This document shows positions 17,551 through 26,351 of a DNA stretch of 46,835 nt, one piece after another. Positions within the stretch are counted from its first letter, which is position 1. Every line of letters begins with the position of its first letter. Position numbers and translations under genes: made by a program. Source of the stretch: Pseudomonadota bacterium. GTDB lineage: Bacteria; Myxococcota_A; Bradymonadia; UBA4248. The notes under the pieces were generated by a model. That model had not been told where the DNA came from. It did not search any database and was given only the letters and a program-made list of their open reading frames with translations. Location: contig JAFRYG010000120.1 in NCBI GenBank assembly GCA_017441205.1, positions 1 to 46,835 on the forward strand, given 5' to 3'.

Positions 17551-18845
17551 TAAACGGCTCTGGCAATGACAATAATGATGAGGATAACCAGAATGATACC
17601 GAGTACAATCAATGCATTTCGAATCAAATTTGAATGATCGTTCGGAGCTGGAAGTTCGACAGCAGGTTCCATATCATTCACGGTGATATCGGTATCTTCA
17701 TCCTCAACATCGGATGACGGAACCTGTTGCTCCAATACAGTCCCGGATGAAACAGGCTCAGTATCTGCAGGAGCCGGAACTGCCTCCGCTTTCGGGGCAT
17801 TGGACGCATTATCCTGTTCTTCTGCCGCTTTGCGGAGCTTTTCAATGGGAATGAGCGAACTTCGGGTATGGGGCTGAACCTCATCATCGGCCGCCGTCGC
17901 GCCTTCGGGAATAATGGGATTATCCTCAGACATATCCGAATACTGGGGCGGTTTGATCTTAGCGACGATAGCCCCCAGTTCAGATTTGGGATTGCCAAGC
18001 CTTTCCAGATACCCTCTGAGTTCATCGGCAAATTCTTTCGCCGTCTGATACCGTTCGGTACGATTCCTCGCGAGCCCTTTCAAGACGATGGCTTCGAGTT
18101 CCGGCGTAACCTGGGGATTGAGCTGACAAATGGAAGGTATGATGGATTTCCTGACCAAATCGAGGATCTTCATCTCGACCGGATCATTGAAAAGCGGTCG
18201 GGAGGTCAGCATTTCCCAGAGAATTATGCCGACGGCATACAGATCACTGCGGTGATCGATGCTCTCTCCGTAGGCAGCTTCCGGCGACAGATAGCTGAAT
18301 TTACCTTTGATCAGACCGGGAACAGTTCGTGAGATCTGAGCTTTCGACTTAACGAGGCCAAAATCCGTAATTTTAACATCCCCGTTATAACCCAACAGAA
18401 TATTGGGAGGACTCACATCACGATGAATCAGATGAAGCGGTACGCCCTCATCATTACAGCAGTTGTGCGCATAATCCAGTGCATCGAGAACCGAAATGGC
18501 GATGCGCAATGCTTCGTGAACCGGCAGCGAAAACTTGTATTGATTGGCAAAACTCAATACTTCGCGCAGGTTTGCCCCATCGACGAATTCCATCGATAAA
18601 AACAGGGCTTCATCCATCAGGCCGATCTGATCGACCCGCACGATATTCGGATGATGGAGCGCCAGACACACCGCAGCCTCATCAATAAACATATTGATGA
18701 AACTCGCTTTATCGGCCAGCGCCGGTAAAATGCGTTTAATGGCCATGATCTGGCCATTGCTGAGATTCTTTGCTCGAAAAATCTCAGCCATTCCGCCGAC
18801 ATCAACGCGATTCAATATTTCAAACTGTGTCCCTTCCTGCTGCAT
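17550..18845 (-). CDS. Membrane Ser/Thr protein kinase (Hanks type)
   Basis: This 431-residue kinase has its catalytic domain at about residues 8-275: a Gly-loop variant VDVGGMAEIF, VAIK-type Lys in MAIKRI, HRDVSPPNIL, DFG in ITDFGLVKSK, and APE replaced by LSPEAAYG. A Pro/Ala/Glu-rich linker and one C-terminal helix (LIVLGIILVILIIIVIARAV) anchor it with the kinase in the cytoplasm and almost nothing outside, so it has no extracellular sensor. The frame continues to a TTG at 18866, but ATG 18845 has AAAGGA six bases upstream. The following HD gene overlaps its stop. Confidence 0.93.
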   Translation of the reverse strand: MQQEGTQFEILNRVDVGGMAEIFRAKNLSNGQIMAIKRILPALADKASFINMFIDEAAVCLALHHPNIVRVDQIGLMDEALFLSMEFVDGANLREVLSFANQYKFSLPVHEALRIAISVLDALDYAHNCCNDEGVPLHLIHRDVSPPNILLGYNGDVKITDFGLVKSKAQISRTVPGLIKGKFSYLSPEAAYGESIDHRSDLYAVGIILWEMLTSRPLFNDPVEMKILDLVRKSIIPSICQLNPQVTPELEAIVLKGLARNRTERYQTAKEFADELRGYLERLGNPKSELGAIVAKIKPPQYSDMSEDNPIIPEGATAADDEVQPHTRSSLIPIEKLRKAAEEQDNASNAPKAEAVPAPADTEPVSSGTVLEQQVPSSDVEDEDTDITVNDMEPAVELPAPNDHSNLIRNALIVLGIILVILIIIVIARAV

Positions 18846-18964
18846 CTCAATCCTTTGAGAATTCAATATATTTATGATGCCCAGGCCTGAAGCTCAGACA
18901 TCTGTTCGGGCAAATGTATATAAAATGTGTTGCGAATGTCCACATGGTTTTATTCGCAGATTGA

Positions 18965-18993
18965 ACCCACCCCCAACTAACCACTGACTACTG
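18965..18993. repeat. Short heptanucleotide run CAACTAA/CCACTGA
   Basis: CAACTAA, CCACTGA and CTACTG follow in steps of seven at the 3' end of mpl. The stop codon of mpl lies inside this stretch. It is a short and degenerate member of the heptad set. Confidence 0.5.
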
Positions 18994-20452
18994 TTTTGGC
19001 ATTCAGGGCGTTGAGCAGCTTCCGATGAAGTCCACCGAATGCGCTTCCGCTCATTCCCAGAACGACATCACCGGGTTCGCAGTGATCGGCCAGCCAGTTG
19101 ACGATATCATCGACTTCCGCAATCATCTGCGCATGGACATTGTGAGCATTGAGGTCTTCGACAATCCGGGGAATATTGATCAGCTGTTCCGGCGGAAGAT
19201 CGTCCTTTTTCCAGGGGGCGCTCAGAATAACCTCATTGCATTCCGCAAGGGCGACGGGATATTCGTGCTGAAATACTGCGCGGCGCGAAGTGTTGCTCTT
19301 CATCTCGAATATTCCCCAGATGCGGGCATTGGGATGCCGTGCTCGAATGGCCCTGACGGTTTCGCGCACGGCGGTTGGGTGATGCGCAAAATCATCATAT
19401 ATCGTAACGCCCTGCGCTACACCGATGAGTTCCTGGCGTTTCTTGACGCCTTTATATCCAGCCAACCCCCTTTCGATATCCGTGTGTTCAATACCGAGTC
19501 TGGACGTAATAACTGATGCTGCAGTCAGATTGTAGGCATTGTGAATCCCCGTCATCGGCGAGGAAATATGTGCCACCACTGAGTTGTCACTGGTATTCCG
19601 AACATCCAGGAATAATCCGCCGTCCTTCATTTCTACATTTTCGGCCACGTAATCGCCGTGTCCCTGAAGACTGAACGAAATACATGGACAAGATGCAGAA
19701 CGAACGACACGACAAACATTTTCGCTGTCTGCATTATAAAAAATGATGCCATTCGGGCCCATATCGCGGACGAGCTTTTCGAATACACCGATGATTTCTT
19801 CCAAATCATTGTAAATATCGGCATGATCAAATTCGATGTTGTTGATACACAGAACGTTGGGCGCGTAATGCCAGAATTTGGGAACCTTGTCGAACCAGGC
19901 TGTGTCGTATTCATCGCCATCGACGATGAAGAAATCCCTGTTTCCAAGATGTGCACCGCAGCCATACGCCAGCACTTCTCCGCCGATAAAGACGGATGGA
20001 TCCCGGCCTGCTGCCGAAAGAATCGACGCAATCAGCGAACTCGTCGTCGTCTTTCCGTGCGTTCCCGAAATGACAATGCGCTTTTCATGCGATTTCAAAA
20101 AGAAATGATACAGGGTTTCGGGCTGCGAAAGTGTCACAAACCCGCGTTCCATGGCGGCAATGCATTCCTCATTCGTGCGGCGGCAGAAATTTCCGACGAC
20201 GACTATCGTATCCGCCGGATCCAAACCATCCAGATGCGACGGTTCCCACCCCTGCATTGTTCGAATGCCGCTGCGGGCAAGAATATCACTCATGGGCGGA
20301 TAAAACCCAGTGTCTGAGCCACTTACTTCATATCCGGCTTCACAAAGAAGAACGCCCAGCGCGCCCATCCCCGTACCACAACAGCCCAGAAGATGAAAAC
20401 GTTTCGGATGCTCAAGAAATTCGGGACATTTGCGCTTTTCAGATGCAGTCAT
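18977..20452 (-). CDS. mpl: Mpl, murein tripeptide ligase
   Basis: This 491-residue Mur ligase attaches recycled L-Ala-D-Glu-meso-DAP tripeptide to UDP-MurNAc. Like other Mpl proteins it has the HLLGCCGTGMGALG nucleotide-like N-terminus and GSDTGFYPPMSDIL, which sets it apart from MurC. ATP site GTHGKTTT, the conserved NIEFDHADIY and the FAHHPTAV motif are present. AGGAG lies seven bases before the ATG. It implies meso-DAP peptidoglycan and wall recycling. MurC is the alternative, but the PPMS motif and length favour Mpl. Confidence 0.92.
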   Translation of the reverse strand: MTASEKRKCPEFLEHPKRFHLLGCCGTGMGALGVLLCEAGYEVSGSDTGFYPPMSDILARSGIRTMQGWEPSHLDGLDPADTIVVVGNFCRRTNEECIAAMERGFVTLSQPETLYHFFLKSHEKRIVISGTHGKTTTSSLIASILSAAGRDPSVFIGGEVLAYGCGAHLGNRDFFIVDGDEYDTAWFDKVPKFWHYAPNVLCINNIEFDHADIYNDLEEIIGVFEKLVRDMGPNGIIFYNADSENVCRVVRSASCPCISFSLQGHGDYVAENVEMKDGGLFLDVRNTSDNSVVAHISSPMTGIHNAYNLTAASVITSRLGIEHTDIERGLAGYKGVKKRQELIGVAQGVTIYDDFAHHPTAVRETVRAIRARHPNARIWGIFEMKSNTSRRAVFQHEYPVALAECNEVILSAPWKKDDLPPEQLINIPRIVEDLNAHNVHAQMIAEVDDIVNWLADHCEPGDVVLGMSGSAFGGLHRKLLNALNAKTVVSG

Positions 20453-20628
20453 TGGAACACTCCTGTTGAATCAGTTCCGTCGTGGAACCAAATCTGAATT
20501 TCCTCGCACTTTGAGGATTTTTGGCAATGTTTTGAGGTTCGTTCAGAGATATGGATTCAAAATTTGGTCACCTTCGGACATCGTTTTATAGTTTCATCGA
20601 CTTGTATTGTGCCAAGGAGACAATTCAG

Positions 20629-21672
20629 ATGAAATTGAATTCCCGGATGTTATTGCTGACGACAGCTGCGCTGTCATTGAATGTTTCCTGTGCTACGGGA
20701 AAACATCAGACTGCAGTTCATGAATCTCCTCGTGATGTAACGGATGCTGTCGAACAATCCGGCAATATCTCCGAACCTGCAGCAGACGAAGAACCTGCCG
20801 TTAATTCGCAGTCAACCCCAGTCCCGGAACTCAGTGAAAATGATAAGGCTCTGTTGTCCGAAATCCATAATCTCTTCGATTCCGGTCCCCAATGTTCTGA
20901 GGATGAACCTCAGCTCCCAGAATCGGACACCAACACGCTCTCTGTGTTGGAAAAACCTGAGCTTCAGACAGCTGAATCAGACGCAAGTACGACCTCCGAA
21001 CCGAATCTCGATTCAGAAACCATTCGCAAATACAGTCAGATAATTGCCAGTGAATCCCTGCGAGTGACAACCAATGCCGTTGCAAATGGCATTAAACCTG
21101 CAAAAGTTCCGCTCGATCTGCCCAAAAATACCCGTCAGGTCAGCGAAGGATACTGGCTGGGAAGCATGCCCCAGGCCCAAAATGTCGACGCGCTCTATGC
21201 ACGCAAGATTCGCCTTGTCATTACGGCCACTCGCAAACAGAACGACCTCGAAGCAGCCAATACCCGCATGCAGGAACTTGGAATTACGCATATTGTGCTG
21301 CCATTTGGCGGAAAATTTCCCAAACCATCCCGATTCTACAAAACCGTCATTAAATTTCAGCCGGAACATACCTTCATTCACTGCGATCACGGCGGTGATC
21401 GATCCGGCGCTATGCTGGCCTATCTTCTGGTCGCCCGTCATCACTGGACGATCCAACATGCTCTGCTCGCCGTTCTCAACCCCGGCCAGACGGATGTCAA
21501 CGGCCTGACAAAAGTCCTCGAAGATCGCGGTTATACGATTACACAAAGCGATATCAATCGTTACCTCGGCATCTATTCTGCGACATACAACGGCGGCGGC
21601 GGCGGTCTCAAAGTTCGCAGCGACGATTATAAAAAGCTCATCAACACGCTTATCGACGCCATCGAAATATAG
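20629..21672 (+). CDS. Lipoprotein with tyrosine-phosphatase-like domain
   Basis: This 347-residue protein has lipobox LNVSC and a Ser/Glu/Pro-rich linker to about residue 170. The C-terminal half (about 180-330) resembles dual-specificity/tyrosine phosphatases: GYWLGSMPQAQNVDALYARK, then the CX5R loop HCDHGGDRSG with Cys252 and Arg258, and a following helix. The acid loop Asp is not obvious. The start at 20629 has AAGGAG eight to nine bases upstream; the open frame 26 codons longer is unlikely. The lipid Cys is followed by ATGK, non-acidic, so a periplasmic location is likely. The substrate is unknown. It is transcribed divergently from mpl. Confidence 0.85.
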   Translation: MKLNSRMLLLTTAALSLNVSCATGKHQTAVHESPRDVTDAVEQSGNISEPAADEEPAVNSQSTPVPELSENDKALLSEIHNLFDSGPQCSEDEPQLPESDTNTLSVLEKPELQTAESDASTTSEPNLDSETIRKYSQIIASESLRVTTNAVANGIKPAKVPLDLPKNTRQVSEGYWLGSMPQAQNVDALYARKIRLVITATRKQNDLEAANTRMQELGITHIVLPFGGKFPKPSRFYKTVIKFQPEHTFIHCDHGGDRSGAMLAYLLVARHHWTIQHALLAVLNPGQTDVNGLTKVLEDRGYTITQSDINRYLGIYSATYNGGGGGLKVRSDDYKKLINTLIDAIEI

Positions 21673-21680
21673 TTTTTGTG

Positions 21681-21726
21681 AGGGGGCAGCCGCCCCCTGC
21701 GCGTCTATTGCCCTGCGGCCAATACG
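21681..21726. repeat. Two hairpins after the phosphatase-like gene
   Basis: AGGGGGC-AGCC-GCCCCCT (21681-21698) is followed by TATTGCC-CTGC-GGCCAATA (21706-21726 approximately), the latter an imperfect variant of the TATTGGC family. No T run follows, so termination is uncertain. Confidence 0.6.
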
Positions 21727-21769
21727 CCGCTACCCCCACAGCGGGAGTGCCCGCAACGCCCCGCATCAC

Positions 21770-22215
21770 CATAATCCAAACAATTCGCCTCAGTTCGCAA
21801 AGGGCCATTCACTTCGTCTCCCGCGCCTGTCGGCGCTCCGTCTCGTGACTGGCCGTTGCTCACTGGGCTCTGCGATTCGTACCGTTGTCCGAACACCGAA
21901 TCCAAACAATTCGCCTCAGTTCGCAATGGGCCATTCACTTCGCCTCCCGCGCCTGTCGGCGCTCCGGCTCGTGCCTGGCCGTTGCTCACTGGGCTCTGCG
22001 ATTCGCACCGTTCACCGGACGGTGCGAATCTCGGCCCCCGCGCCTGGCGGCGCTCCGGCGCGTAACTGGCCGTTGCTCACTGGGCTCTGCGATTCGCACC
22101 GTCCACCGGACGGTGCGAGTCTCGGCCCCCACAACGCCCAGCATCACCATAATCCAAACAATTCGCCTCAGTTCGCAAAGGGCCGCTGCTCACTGGGCTC
22201 TGCTGAGAACCCGCA
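21770..22215. repeat. Imperfect tandem repeat field, about 125-base unit
   Basis: The phrase AATCCAAACAATTCGCCTC occurs at 21774, 21899 and 22152, and CCGTTGCTCACTGGGCTCTG at 21853, 21980, 22068 and, as CCGCTGCTCACTGG, near 22183. Units also share CGCGCCTGTCGGCGCTCCG. Two units carry a 12-base hairpin GATTCGCACCGT/ACGGTGCGAATC (near 21999-22030, again near 22090-22120). Open frames on both strands cross it but are low-complexity and contradict each other, so I see no gene in the whole stretch 21673-22361. Confidence 0.8.
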
Positions 22216-22361
22216 ATTCCCAATCATGGTTTGTTCAGGCCTTACTTAGGTATACAATTTTTTTTTACAAATTTTTTTGGGTCGCCAAAAGTGCTAACCA
22301 GCATCCGTCCACTTAGCGCAAAAAGTGGGTCAACCCTCATAACATTTAGGAGTCTGTACAA

Positions 22362-22886
22362 ATGAAACGCTTTGCTCTCATCCTGTTTTCTTCTCTCATG
22401 TGCCTTTCGATGGCTTCCTGCAGTTCGGACGATGATAAGGATTCTGGAACTTCATCCAGTAACGATTATGAAAATTCAGCAAAGGCCGCCTGTGATTATC
22501 TGGTGCCCCGTGCCGGATTAAGTGACTTTGACTTCAAGTTTGAGCCGGATAAAGCCAATGAACAGCAGATAAAGAAAGCGAAAGATGTATGTGTTGAGGA
22601 ATTGAACGGTTTACCTTCTTGCAAAGATAAGTTTATTAAATCCTTCTCTTGCCTTAATGCTATTGAAAGCGGAAAACTCAGCACAAAAGCGTACGACGAT
22701 GCGATAAAAAACTGTGCTGAAGGGGATAAGGATTGCTTAGATAAAGCATATCAAAATCATCCATGCAATGAATCAGAGGGCGAAAGGGAAAAGTGCAAGA
22801 ACGATTTGAATGACAATGACAAAGATGCTGCCAATGCATTGGATAAATATATTGAAGATTATCGTTCGAAATATGAAAATCTCTAG
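22362..22886 (+). CDS. Small lipoprotein, unknown function
   Basis: This 174-residue protein has lipobox SMASC (Cys20) followed by SSDDDKDS, an acidic patch shared with other presumed surface lipoproteins here. The mature part has six or more Cys residues, many Asp/Lys/Glu, and reads as short helices (ENSAKAACDYL, AYDDAIKNCAEGDKDCLDKAY). I do not recognise a family. AGGAG stands seven bases before the ATG. A strong terminator follows at 22909, so it is probably a single-gene transcript. Confidence 0.85.
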   Translation: MKRFALILFSSLMCLSMASCSSDDDKDSGTSSSNDYENSAKAACDYLVPRAGLSDFDFKFEPDKANEQQIKKAKDVCVEELNGLPSCKDKFIKSFSCLNAIESGKLSTKAYDDAIKNCAEGDKDCLDKAYQNHPCNESEGEREKCKNDLNDNDKDAANALDKYIEDYRSKYENL

Positions 22887-22908
22887 TTGGTAGTTTTCGT
22901 ATCGACAT

Positions 22909-22939
22909 AAAGGCTGTCATAATATGACAGCCTTTTTTT
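22909..22939 (+). terminator. Terminator of the small lipoprotein gene
   Basis: Twelve-pair stem AAAGGCTGTCAT/ATGACAGCCTTT with loop AAT, followed by further T residues. It lies 22 bases after the stop at 22886. Confidence 0.92.
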
Positions 22940-23060
22940 GTGATTTCTGAGTAATGTGCTGTCTGTCCACTATTTGTCGATTAGGATATAAAATTATCTA
23001 TCCAACATGCATTAACCCATTAATCATCTGTACAGACGTGTTGCGCCACGGCTCTAACAA

Positions 23061-25532
23061 CTAGATAAACAAATTGACATTCGAGTGTTCTGCTGCGCCG
23101 AGATAATATCCGACACCACCAATCTTCACGCCATCGATGAGTTCTTCCCTGCGAATGCCCATGACATCCATCGACATCTGACATGCGACGAGTTCAATGC
23201 CATTGTTAATCGCACTCTGAATCAGGGTTTCGAGGGAATCTATATTTTTGTCCTTCATCACCCTGCGGATCATTTCTGCGCCCATCCCAAGCATATTCAT
23301 TTTGGAAAGCGACAGTTTCTGACTTCCCTGGGGCATCATCCATCCGAACATCTTTTCAACAATATTCTTTTGTACATTGACGCTCTCCGGGCGCCGCAGA
23401 ATATTCAATCCCCAGAATGTGAAGAACATCGTTACTTTTTTGCCCATCGACGCCGCACCATTGGCAATGATGAAAGAAGCCAGTGCCTTATCCAGATCAC
23501 CGCTGAAAACGATGATGGTTTTATTATCATCCTTTGCTGCACCTGCGCACGAAACTCCGGATGATTCCGATCCTTTGCGAATCCAGACACGAATCAGATC
23601 GTCTGTTTTTTCCCGTCTTATCATGCTGTTGCCTGTGCAGCTGCACCAGGACTCGCTGTCTGCATAAAATCCGGCATCCGATGCCTCTGCACATACGATT
23701 TCGCCGTCTTTCATGGAATCGACATGTTCCTTAAGGCGCATTAAAGGACCGGGGCAGCTCAGCCCCGTTAAATCGAGTTTGTGATCTGCGTTTAGTTCCA
23801 TATCTGATTTTATATTATTGGCCATGCTTTCATCCTTTATTGATATATTTTTTTCTATTATTTTCTGATTGGCGGCCTGAATATCATACTTCTGCGCAGC
23901 AGCGAGCCGATACCCTCCAGATAGATTGCGCACTTTGTAGCCTTTTTGCTTCAGGATACGTTCGGCATAATAGCCGCGAACTCCGACCTGACAATAAACG
24001 ATGAGGTCTTCATCCTTGCTCAGCTCATTCAGACGAGACCTCAGATTGTCCAGAGGGATATTGACTGCTTTATCCAAATGGCCATTCTGATACTCCAATT
24101 CTGTTCTGACGTCGATCAAACGTGCTCCCATCTCAAGGGCACAGTCCAGATCCCGGTATTGTATTGTCTCCGAAACGCCATCCAGAATATCTTCTGCCAT
24201 ATATCCGACCATATTGACAGGATCCTTGGCGGAAGAAAACGGCGGTGCATAGCATAGTTCCAGAGAAATCAAATCCTGAACATTCGCTCCCTGACGAATC
24301 ATAACCGCCAGAACATCGATACGTTTGTCCACACCGCTCTGACCGACACTTTGAGCACCGAGGAGCTTGCCTTCATGATCGAACAATATTTTCAATGTGA
24401 GCTGCCGTGCTCCGGGATAATAGGTGGCATGGGAAAATGGATGAGCAATGACACTGTGAAACTGTATATTCTCTTTTTGCAGAGTTCTTTCGTTCCGTCC
24501 GGTGGATGCTGCAGTCAGGGAAAACACCTTAATGATCGAAGTGCCCTGCAAGCCGCGGACAGTTCTGTTCAGACCGCAGATATTGTCTGCAGCCAGTCTG
24601 CCCTGGTGATTGGCAGGTCCGGCGAGTGCGAGCGTCATGGGCGCACGATCGCCGACGCGGAACAGAGAAATTGCATCACCGACAGCATATATGTCTTTCG
24701 CACTTGTCTGCAGGTTTTCATTCACTCTGATAAAGCCACGTCCATCCAGTTCAATGCCGCTGTCCTTTAAAAAATCAGTATCCGGTTTTACGCCAATGGC
24801 CAAAACGACGAAATCGCTGGTCAGTTCTGTTCCGTCGGCCAGGGTCGTTTTGACAATATCATTGACCGTATCGAATTTCTGAACGCCATTGTTCAGGATC
24901 AGACGAACGCCATTTTCCACGAGTTCACGCTGTAAAAATGCGACCATATCTGCATCAAAAGGCATCATGATCTGCGGCGCAGCTTCGACAAGAGCGACAT
25001 CAAGCCCTCGTTTTTTCAGATTTTCTGCGACTTCGACACCAATGAAGCCACCGCCGATGACGACTGCAGATCCGTTGGCCTCAACAGATTTATCCGCAAA
25101 CTGCTTGAGCAAATCTGCATCATTCACGCTTCGCAGGCTGAATATGCGGTCACTTTCGATTCCAGGAATTCCCGGTCGCAATGGCTTTGCTCCGGGAGCC
25201 AGAAGCAATGCATCAAAAGATTCTTCATAGACTGCATTTGCGTCCTGAATCGTCAGTTTCTTCTTTGCAGCATCGACTGCGATCACTTCGCTTTCGGTTC
25301 GCACATCAATATTAAAACGCGAACGGATCCCTTCCGGCGTCTGAACGAGCAGCTTTTGTCTGTCATGAATCGTTTCACCGACGTAATAGGGCAAACCGCA
25401 GTTCGCAAAAGAGACGTATTTGCCGCGCTCTATCATTATGATTTCAGCATCTTCATTCAATCGCCTCAAACGAGCTGCCGCCGTTGCACCACCTGCTACC
25501 CCACCGACAATAATATACTTTTTCTTCTCCAT
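23061..25532 (-). CDS. CoA-disulfide reductase-rhodanese-TusA-DsrE fusion
   Basis: This 823-residue protein has four parts. Residues 1-445 are an FAD/NAD(P) pyridine-nucleotide-disulfide reductase of the CoA-disulfide reductase/NADH oxidase group, with the single active Cys45 in SFANCGLPYY and a GGVAGG FAD motif at the N-terminus. About 455-545 is a rhodanese with Cys514 in YCQVGVRG. About 570-645 is a TusA-like sulfur carrier with Cys593 in LSCPGPL. About 660-823 is a DsrE/DsrE2-type domain. The order suggests passing of persulfide sulfur from a CoA or protein persulfide through rhodanese and TusA to DsrE. The two-domain reductase-rhodanese form is known; the longer fusion is also found in anaerobes. 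It is cytoplasmic and stands alone. Confidence 0.93.
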   Translation of the reverse strand: MEKKKYIIVGGVAGGATAAARLRRLNEDAEIIMIERGKYVSFANCGLPYYVGETIHDRQKLLVQTPEGIRSRFNIDVRTESEVIAVDAAKKKLTIQDANAVYEESFDALLLAPGAKPLRPGIPGIESDRIFSLRSVNDADLLKQFADKSVEANGSAVVIGGGFIGVEVAENLKKRGLDVALVEAAPQIMMPFDADMVAFLQRELVENGVRLILNNGVQKFDTVNDIVKTTLADGTELTSDFVVLAIGVKPDTDFLKDSGIELDGRGFIRVNENLQTSAKDIYAVGDAISLFRVGDRAPMTLALAGPANHQGRLAADNICGLNRTVRGLQGTSIIKVFSLTAASTGRNERTLQKENIQFHSVIAHPFSHATYYPGARQLTLKILFDHEGKLLGAQSVGQSGVDKRIDVLAVMIRQGANVQDLISLELCYAPPFSSAKDPVNMVGYMAEDILDGVSETIQYRDLDCALEMGARLIDVRTELEYQNGHLDKAVNIPLDNLRSRLNELSKDEDLIVYCQVGVRGYYAERILKQKGYKVRNLSGGYRLAAAQKYDIQAANQKIIEKNISIKDESMANNIKSDMELNADHKLDLTGLSCPGPLMRLKEHVDSMKDGEIVCAEASDAGFYADSESWCSCTGNSMIRREKTDDLIRVWIRKGSESSGVSCAGAAKDDNKTIIVFSGDLDKALASFIIANGAASMGKKVTMFFTFWGLNILRRPESVNVQKNIVEKMFGWMMPQGSQKLSLSKMNMLGMGAEMIRRVMKDKNIDSLETLIQSAINNGIELVACQMSMDVMGIRREELIDGVKIGGVGYYLGAAEHSNVNLFI

Positions 25533-25818
25533 GTATCATCCCGCTAAAGTGTATTCATCCCTTGCCAATGCATGAGCCAGTGCATTCGGCTTTTGGGGAA
25601 TTTTTTTGACTTTTCACTGCATCAGCAAAACTGATGCATGCCTCAGCCCCTATGCCATTAGTAAATGCAGTAAGCAAGCAATTTACAGTGAATTAACAGT
25701 AACTATTCACCCCTACAGGAACGCCGCAGGCGTTCAATATCAATAGCCCCCGGTTGGCGCATCGCGCCTGCCGGGGGCAATGCGTTCCCCTCTTTTTTTC
25801 CGAACTATTTGCCAGCCC

Positions 25819-25887
25819 AAAGCTCAGAGCAATAAAAGCCATATTCTTTGGAACATTGCATAGCCACAGTGGTTAAACACAGCCACA
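25819..25887. repeat. Dispersed GGTTAAACA element, copy 1
   Basis: AAAGCTCAGAGC (25819-25830), then GGAACATTGCATAGCCAC and GGTTAAACACAGCCACA up to 25887. The same words in the same order and spacing occur at 30669-30726, and the last part again near 36545. It lies between two minus-strand genes. Confidence 0.65.
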
Positions 25888-25914
25888 AAAAAAGGCTGTC
25901 TTACGACGGCCTTT
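25884..25914 (-). terminator. Terminator of the YdcH-like gene
   Basis: On the minus strand AAAGGCCGTC-GTAA-GACAGCCTTT forms a ten-pair stem with one G-T, followed by TTTTGTG. It stands 20 bases after the stop at 25935. It overlaps the end of the GGTTAAACA element. Confidence 0.85.
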
Positions 25915-25934
25915 AAAACAGCGATTGTTCCGGA

Positions 25935-26144
25935 TTAAGCCATTTTATCGAGCTTTTCCTGAAGTTCAGTCATGCGTTCTTTCGCCTTGAGTTTGAGTTT
26001 TTTGCATTCTTTCTGCGCAATCTGATCTTCCGGAGACATCCAAACCTGCTCATTATAAGCTTCTACGCGCGCATCCAGTGCGGCATGTTCTTCTTTAAGT
26101 CTGGCTATTTCCTTCTGCATTTCTTCGCGGCTTAATTCGCTCAT
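25935..26144 (-). CDS. YdcH/DUF465-like small helical protein
   Basis: This 69-residue protein is nearly all charged alpha helix: a first helix with EIARLKEEHAALDARVEAY and a second with KKLKLKAKERMTELQEKL, the helical-hairpin layout of the DUF465/YdcH family. That family has no settled function. ATG 26144 is preceded by AAGGAAG at good spacing; a frame nine codons longer lacks such a site. It has its own terminator at 25914-25884. Confidence 0.8.
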   Translation of the reverse strand: MSELSREEMQKEIARLKEEHAALDARVEAYNEQVWMSPEDQIAQKECKKLKLKAKERMTELQEKLDKMA

Positions 26145-26282
26145 GATGTACTTCCTTTGAACAGAGGACAAAAGACGCCTGATAGAGGCGAAAAATAAGA
26201 TGATTTAAAGTATCGTAACGGCTGTTTTTTGTCAACGCATGTATTGTCCTGACTCTGAACTTCCACGCTTACCTTTGGTATG

Positions 26283-26316
26283 GCGTAAGGCCAAATCCGC
26301 TCACCAGACCTTACGC
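26283..26316. repeat. Inverted repeat GCGTAAGG/CCTTACGC
   Basis: Eight-base perfect arms with an 18-base spacer, 36 bases after the stop of FG-GAP lipoprotein B on the minus strand. There is no T run. It could be part of a 3' structure for that mRNA. Confidence 0.5.
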
Positions 26317-26351
26317 AACCATGGAATTCTCCCAATGCATACCAACTCAGA

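Larger units (their letters stand above)
25533..25934. other. Non-coding gap with hairpins
   Basis: No credible gene is seen. It contains hairpins TGCATCAG-CAAAA-CTGATGCA (25618-25638), GAACGCC-GCA-GGCGTTC (25719-25735) and GCCCCCGG/CCGGGGGC (25746-25778), the last followed after 13 bases by a T run. It then holds copy 1 of the GGTTAAACA element. Confidence 0.6.

Noticed and set aside
21770-22215. CRISPR or integron array
   Set aside because: Units are imperfect, long and uneven, and neither cas genes nor an integrase are present in the window.
21705-22249. Open frames on both strands in the repeat field
   Set aside because: They overlap one another, have low-complexity translations that follow the DNA repeat, and lack ribosome binding sites.
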